Below, piece by piece: positions 6,169 through 8,542 of a DNA stretch of 8,542 bases; within the stretch, counting starts at the first letter, position 1, and each line of letters starts with the position of its first letter. The DNA is from JBGOUV01 sp041477815 (GTDB lineage Bacteria; Acidobacteriota; Terriglobia; Bryobacterales; JACQDG01). A program made the translations under genes and the position numbers. The stretch spans positions 1-8,542 of the forward strand of contig JBGOUV010000299.1 in the NCBI GenBank assembly GCA_041477815.1. The letters run 5' to 3'. A model generated the notes under the pieces. The model saw nothing but the letters and a program-made list of their open reading frames with translations, was not told the origin of the DNA and searched no databases.

Positions 6169-6551
6169 CGTGTAGACACCGCCTCAAGAATAGGTTTATA
6201 AGATGGCAAGGGTGGCAGAAATAAGACTTGGCAAATTTGCCACGTTCTCAACCCCGTAGAATCAACGACTTGCTGTGGTGCAAATTTGCACCCCGTGATT
6301 CCAGGGCACTTTTGCCACGGGCTGCGAACCTTCGCCAGGCCAAGAAATACCGGCGCGCAGGGACCAAGCCCGGCGAGCTCGGCACGAAAGTCGTAGTTCA
6401 GCCAAATCTGTCCCGGTGCCCCGCGGTAGACAGCGTTGCCGCGCGGCGGGGAGGTGCGCCAGACGCCGACCAGGAATGCCAACTTATCAAGCGCCGGATC
6501 GGAGCGGGGCGCCGGCGGCCGAAGCAACTGGCCCAGCGTTAGAGCGAGCAT
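6165..6551 (-). CDS. Short ORF with lipocalin-like N-terminus, probably a truncated gene
   Basis: From ATG 6551 this frame gives 128 residues; a TTG at 6587 would add 12. It begins MLALTLGQLLRPPAP, a weak signal-like stretch, followed by LDKLAFLVGVWRT, which resembles the LxFLxGxW opening of DUF1579-like or nitrobindin-like secreted barrels. After about residue 70 the similarity ends. Up to about base 6340 the codons are GC-rich at third positions like the neighbouring genes; from 6335 down to 6170 they are AT-rich and cover the palindrome cluster, as in non-coding DNA. The simplest reading is a gene whose 3' part was lost, with the frame running on by chance. The stop overlaps the dehydrogenase start (ATGA at 6168-6165), which leaves translational coupling as an alternative. 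A TATAAT lies 10 bases before ATG 6551. It could also be non-coding throughout. Confidence 0.35.
   Translation of the reverse strand: MLALTLGQLLRPPAPRSDPALDKLAFLVGVWRTSPPRGNAVYRGAPGQIWLNYDFRAELAGLGPCAPVFLGLAKVRSPWQKCPGITGCKFAPQQVVDSTGLRTWQICQVLFLPPLPSYKPILEAVSTR
6229..6242. repeat. 14-base perfect palindrome TGGCAAATTTGCCA
   Basis: A perfect dyad centred between 6235 and 6236, built on the core GCAAATTTGC that recurs at 6277-6292. It has the form of a dimeric repressor or activator site and lies 61 bases upstream of the dehydrogenase ATG. Confidence 0.7.
6277..6292. repeat. 16-base perfect palindrome GGTGCAAATTTGCACC
   Basis: A perfect dyad centred between 6284 and 6285, 49 bases (nearly five helical turns) from the first palindrome and sharing its 10-base core GCAAATTTGC. 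Two related dyads this close are unlikely by chance in GC-rich DNA. Confidence 0.7.
6292..6321. repeat. Inverted repeat CCCGTG/CACGGG around an imperfect third dyad
   Basis: Arms CCCGTG (6292-6297) and CACGGG (6316-6321) enclose GGCACTTTTGCC (6305-6316), an imperfect version of the same dyad. The nine bases TTTGCCACG at 6311-6319 repeat exactly those at 6236-6244, tying this unit to the first palindrome. Confidence 0.45.
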
Positions 6552-6561
6552 GACATTGCCC

Positions 6562-6567
6562 ATTATA
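6562..6567 (-). promoter_or_regulatory. -10 element before the short ORF at 6551
   Basis: A perfect TATAAT on the minus strand, 10 bases before ATG 6551, the same spacing as the TATAAT before the methyltransferase. No Shine-Dalgarno is present. It lies 53 bases beyond the TPR gene stop, so it may be an independent promoter for what follows, possibly including the dehydrogenase. Confidence 0.4.
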
Positions 6568-6619
6568 GGCTGCGCGAAGCTTTTCAAGATGCACCGGCCT
6601 GGAGAGCGCCGCGCGGCTC

Positions 6620-7840
6620 TTAGGGACTCGGCGTCTTCCGTAACAACTCAGCCTGCTGTTTTTCCAGCTCCCGCCACCGGTTCATATGCTGCTCGGCCTG
6701 ATCCTTCCGGCCCAGCCGTCCGAAGGCCAGCCCCAACTGGTACTGCACTGCTGAGGTGTTAGGCATCAAGTACCCGGCGCGCTCCAGCAGACTCAGGGCC
6801 TCCGGCAACTCGCCCCTCGCCAGCACCAGCTTGCCCAGCTCCAGCAGGGTCTGACCGTTGTGGGGATTCTCCTTTGCCGCCTCCCGAAATTCCCGCTCGG
6901 CCCCCGCGTAGTCACCCCCTTCTTTGAGCAGGATTCCCAGCAGCAGATGGGCGTCGCGAACACCTTTTTCGGCCGCGCGCCGGAACGCCTGGGTGGCCGG
7001 CTCAGTGTCGCCTTGTTTGCGGTGGAGCAACCCCTCGGCCAGCAACACCCGAGGACTCTCCGGCTCCGCCTCCCGCAGGTTGCGCAGCGCCAGCTTCGAT
7101 AGCGGGCTCTCGGTGACGTAGAAGCTGGCTAAGGCAAACAAGAACTGCGTGTCCGGATCATCAGGAAACCGCCGCTGCGCGCGGATAGCTTCGGCCAGGG
7201 CGAGAGTGGTCTGGTCGGTGTCGATCAGGGTGGAGGTGAGAAAATTCCAGTATTCCGGCTTGGTGTCCTCCAGGTCGCGGGCCCGCCGGATCGCCTCGAT
7301 CGCCAGCGCCGGCTGATTCAGCCGCCCCAGCGCGAAAGCAGTCGTAGCGTGGTACTGGGCGGCCAGCGGTCCATCGGCGGGTGGCGGGATCTTCTGTAGC
7401 CCGGCCAGGGCCTCCTTCGGCCGCCCGGCTTCATTCAGGGCGAAAGCCAGCTCGATCCCGAGCCGCTCCCGCTCCGGATAGCCGCGCTTCTGCGCCTCAG
7501 TGAAGTACCGTACCGCCGGTGTCCAGTTATGCTGATACAGGCTTGCCTGCCCCAGATAGAAATACCCGAATGGATTGTTCGGATCGAGCTTGATCACGCG
7601 CTGGAAGTTCCGGTTGGCCGCCTCCCACTGCCGCCGCTCGGCCGCCACCACCCCCAGGATCAGGTAGCCGTGTACCGCGCTGGGATCGCTCTTGACCGCC
7701 CTCCCGGCCAGGGAGGCGGCCCGCTCCAGATCGCCGTTCCGGAAAGCAGCGTCGGCCTGTTCCAGCACGGTGCCGGCTTGGGCAAACAGCGCCACCGCGC
7801 ACCAGCACAAACCAACCAGGAAGCTCGCCGGAGAGGACAC
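6620..7840 (-). CDS. Secreted tetratricopeptide repeat protein
   Basis: A 406-residue protein with an N-terminal signal peptide (hydrophobic FLVGLCWCAVALFA, likely cleaved after AQA at 20-22) followed almost entirely by TPR helices. Typical repeat blocks are ADAAFRNGDLERAASLAGRA (29-48), FGYFYLGQASLYQHNWTPAV (91-110), GIELAFALNEAGRPKEAL (128-145), LLLGILLKEGGDYAGAEREF (299-318), LLELGKLVLARGELPEAL (332-349) and VQYQLGLAFGRLGRKDQAEQ (365-384). TPR proteins act as protein-binding scaffolds; with a signal peptide it should work in the periplasm. It follows the TonB-dependent receptor gene by 29 bases on the same strand, an arrangement common in Acidobacteriota, and probably assists that system; the partner is unknown. 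The GTG start at 7840 is chosen because it gives the complete signal peptide; no Shine-Dalgarno is seen, but a TACAAT box lies 10 bases upstream. Confidence 0.85.
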   Translation of the reverse strand: MSSPASFLVGLCWCAVALFAQAGTVLEQADAAFRNGDLERAASLAGRAVKSDPSAVHGYLILGVVAAERRQWEAANRNFQRVIKLDPNNPFGYFYLGQASLYQHNWTPAVRYFTEAQKRGYPERERLGIELAFALNEAGRPKEALAGLQKIPPPADGPLAAQYHATTAFALGRLNQPALAIEAIRRARDLEDTKPEYWNFLTSTLIDTDQTTLALAEAIRAQRRFPDDPDTQFLFALASFYVTESPLSKLALRNLREAEPESPRVLLAEGLLHRKQGDTEPATQAFRRAAEKGVRDAHLLLGILLKEGGDYAGAEREFREAAKENPHNGQTLLELGKLVLARGELPEALSLLERAGYLMPNTSAVQYQLGLAFGRLGRKDQAEQHMNRWRELEKQQAELLRKTPSP

Positions 7841-7850
7841 GCTACTGGTG

Positions 7851-7856
7851 ATTGTA
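7851..7856 (-). promoter_or_regulatory. -10-like element before the TPR gene
   Basis: TACAAT on the minus strand, 10 bases before the GTG at 7840 and within the 29-base gap after the receptor gene. The spacing equals that at the methyltransferase and the short ORF and suggests a near-leaderless transcript. A -35 would have to lie in the receptor's last codons, where only a poor match (TGGCCT) is seen; co-transcription with the receptor is equally possible. Confidence 0.35.
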
Positions 7857-7869
7857 CCGAACGGTCCCG

Positions 7870-8542
7870 CTACCAGGCCACTTTCAGCGCCATCTGCAGG
7901 ATTCGCGGTCCCCCGTCCGTACCCGTGATTTTCCCAAAGTTGGGGTTGGTCATTCCAGTGACCGGAATGCCCAGGTGGGTCGCGTTCAACAGGTTGAAGG
8001 CCTCGAAGCGATATTCGATCCGGCCGGCCTCGCGCAAGAAGGGAAGGCGCCAGCCCTTGATCAGCGACACATCCGCGTTGGCGAAGCCGGGGCCGAACAG
8101 GGCGTTCCGGCCCAGCGTGCCATAGGTGTTGGGGGCGGGATTGGCAAACCGCGCCTTGTCGAAGTACGCCGCCAACTTCTCACCTTTCGAGCGGCCCGGA
8201 TCGAGCACCGGGTAGCCCGACCCGACCAGGTCCGCGCGCGCCGCGCCCGCGCCCGCCATGGGGTTGTTGGTGGCGCCCACGCTGAACGGCCGCCCCGACT
8301 GCAACGTGATGATGCCGCTCAACCGCCAGTTGCCCAGGATCGCGTCCGCCGCCGATCCCTCGTGCAACCGCGGCAGGTCGTAAACGAAGCTATTGATGAA
8401 CCGGTGTTGCCGAGTGTGGTCCGAGTTGCCGCGCGAGAAAAAGAAATTGTTCGGATTGTTGATGCCGAAGGCGCCCCCCCACGACTGGCTCGAAACGTAG
8501 TCCAGGTTCCTCGACCAGGTATAGCTGGTGCTCACCGTGAAC
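7870..8542 (-). CDS. Oar-like TonB-dependent outer-membrane receptor, C-terminal part
   Basis: The C-terminal 223 or so residues of a large receptor whose 5' end lies beyond the right edge; full-length relatives are about 1000-1200 residues. The fragment shows amphipathic beta strands of an outer-membrane barrel: SYTWSRNLDY, then HTRQHRFINSFVYDLP, ILGNWRLSGIITLQSGRPFSV, GLGxNAL-type loop (YGTLGRNALFGPGF), ADVSLIKGWRLP, IEYRFEAFNLLNATHLG and the terminal strand ILQMALKVAW ending on an aromatic residue, as needed for barrel assembly. These blocks match the Oar/carboxypeptidase-regulatory-domain receptors that are greatly expanded in Solibacter-type Acidobacteriota, which import or bind large organic ligands using TonB energy. 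The ligand is unknown. The stop TAG (7872-7870) is 29 bases before the TPR gene start, so the two are likely one operon. Confidence 0.88.
   Translation of the reverse strand, partial: FTVSTSYTWSRNLDYVSSQSWGGAFGINNPNNFFFSRGNSDHTRQHRFINSFVYDLPRLHEGSAADAILGNWRLSGIITLQSGRPFSVGATNNPMAGAGAARADLVGSGYPVLDPGRSKGEKLAAYFDKARFANPAPNTYGTLGRNALFGPGFANADVSLIKGWRLPFLREAGRIEYRFEAFNLLNATHLGIPVTGMTNPNFGKITGTDGGPRILQMALKVAW

Larger units (their letters stand above)
6169..6340. other. AT-rich, palindrome-containing region upstream of the dehydrogenase
   Basis: This stretch is clearly poorer in GC than its surroundings and holds the three palindromic elements at 6229-6321. A TATAAA (6200-6195 on the minus strand) and a TATTCT (6192-6187) are weak -10 candidates for the dehydrogenase, 26 and 18 bases before its ATG, without a convincing -35. 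It most likely acts as the dehydrogenase leader or control region, although the short ORF at 6551-6165 stays open through it. Confidence 0.45.

Noticed and set aside
3851..6201. Several long plus-strand frames (up to 453 codons) antisense to the dehydrogenase
   Set aside because: Low-complexity, Arg/Pro/Val/Gly-rich translations with no motifs; the minus-strand frame has full domain support.
6211..6322. Sigma-54 (-24/-12) promoter suggested by TGGCA and TTGC words
   Set aside because: I checked the GG-N10-GC spacing on both strands for the main candidates and none fits; the words come from the palindromes (GG to GC spacing 7 or 9).
6603..6620. Hairpin AGAGC...GCTCT directly after the TPR stop as a terminator
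   Set aside because: Only a 5-base stem with mismatched interior and no T-tract on the minus strand; too weak to call.
1..8542. CRISPR array, tRNA, rRNA, transposase or integrase
   Set aside because: No regularly spaced direct repeats, no cloverleaf or rRNA-like stretch, and no recognisable mobile-element protein in any frame with coding character.

Overview
This is a GC-rich, densely packed bacterial window. The best guess for the host is an Acidobacteriota genome of the Solibacter/Bryobacter kind. Three things point there: an Oar-like TonB-dependent receptor followed by a periplasmic TPR protein, a very large PVC-type membrane-bound dehydrogenase with HEAT repeats and a C-terminal cytochrome c domain, and a short repeat that is translated as LLPYGRGSV. 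That assignment is inference; there is no rRNA or other phylogenetic marker here.

Left part (1-3272). A divergent pair of transcription units starts from a 21-base gap (1165-1185). To the left, on the minus strand, are a Gfo/Idh/MocA-type NAD(P)-dependent oxidoreductase (TTG start at 1164) and, coupled by a 4-base TTGA overlap, the first 31 codons of an exported protein that leaves the window. To the right, on the plus strand, are a SAM-dependent methyltransferase with an N-terminal zinc ribbon (TTG start at 1186) and, overlapping by ATGA, a non-hydrolysing UDP-N-acetylglucosamine 2-epimerase (WecB family). Epimerase, methyltransferase and sugar-type oxidoreductase together suggest surface-glycan or nucleotide-sugar metabolism.

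Right part (3229-8542). All genes are on the minus strand. In order of transcription they are: the C-terminal end of an Oar-like outer-membrane receptor (enters from the right edge), a secreted TPR protein 29 bases later, a short probably truncated ORF, and a 979-residue lipoprotein dehydrogenase (propeller, HEAT repeats, CxxCH haem domain). A plausible combined role is uptake of an organic ligand at the outer membrane and its oxidation in the periplasm; the substrate cannot be read from the sequence. The dehydrogenase and the epimerase converge and overlap by 44 bases, with no terminator between them.

The more unusual signals are regulatory and repetitive. They are: an 11-base palindromic -10 element shared by the divergent pair; a recurring TATAAT-like box exactly 10 bases before a start codon with no Shine-Dalgarno, which suggests leaderless mRNAs; a cluster of AAATTT-centred palindromes at 6229-6321; a heptanucleotide tandem repeat inside the dehydrogenase reading frame; and a repeat-like sequence that supplies the N-terminus of the dehydrogenase signal peptide. 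I saw no clearly new multi-gene system, no CRISPR array, no tRNA or rRNA and no transposase.
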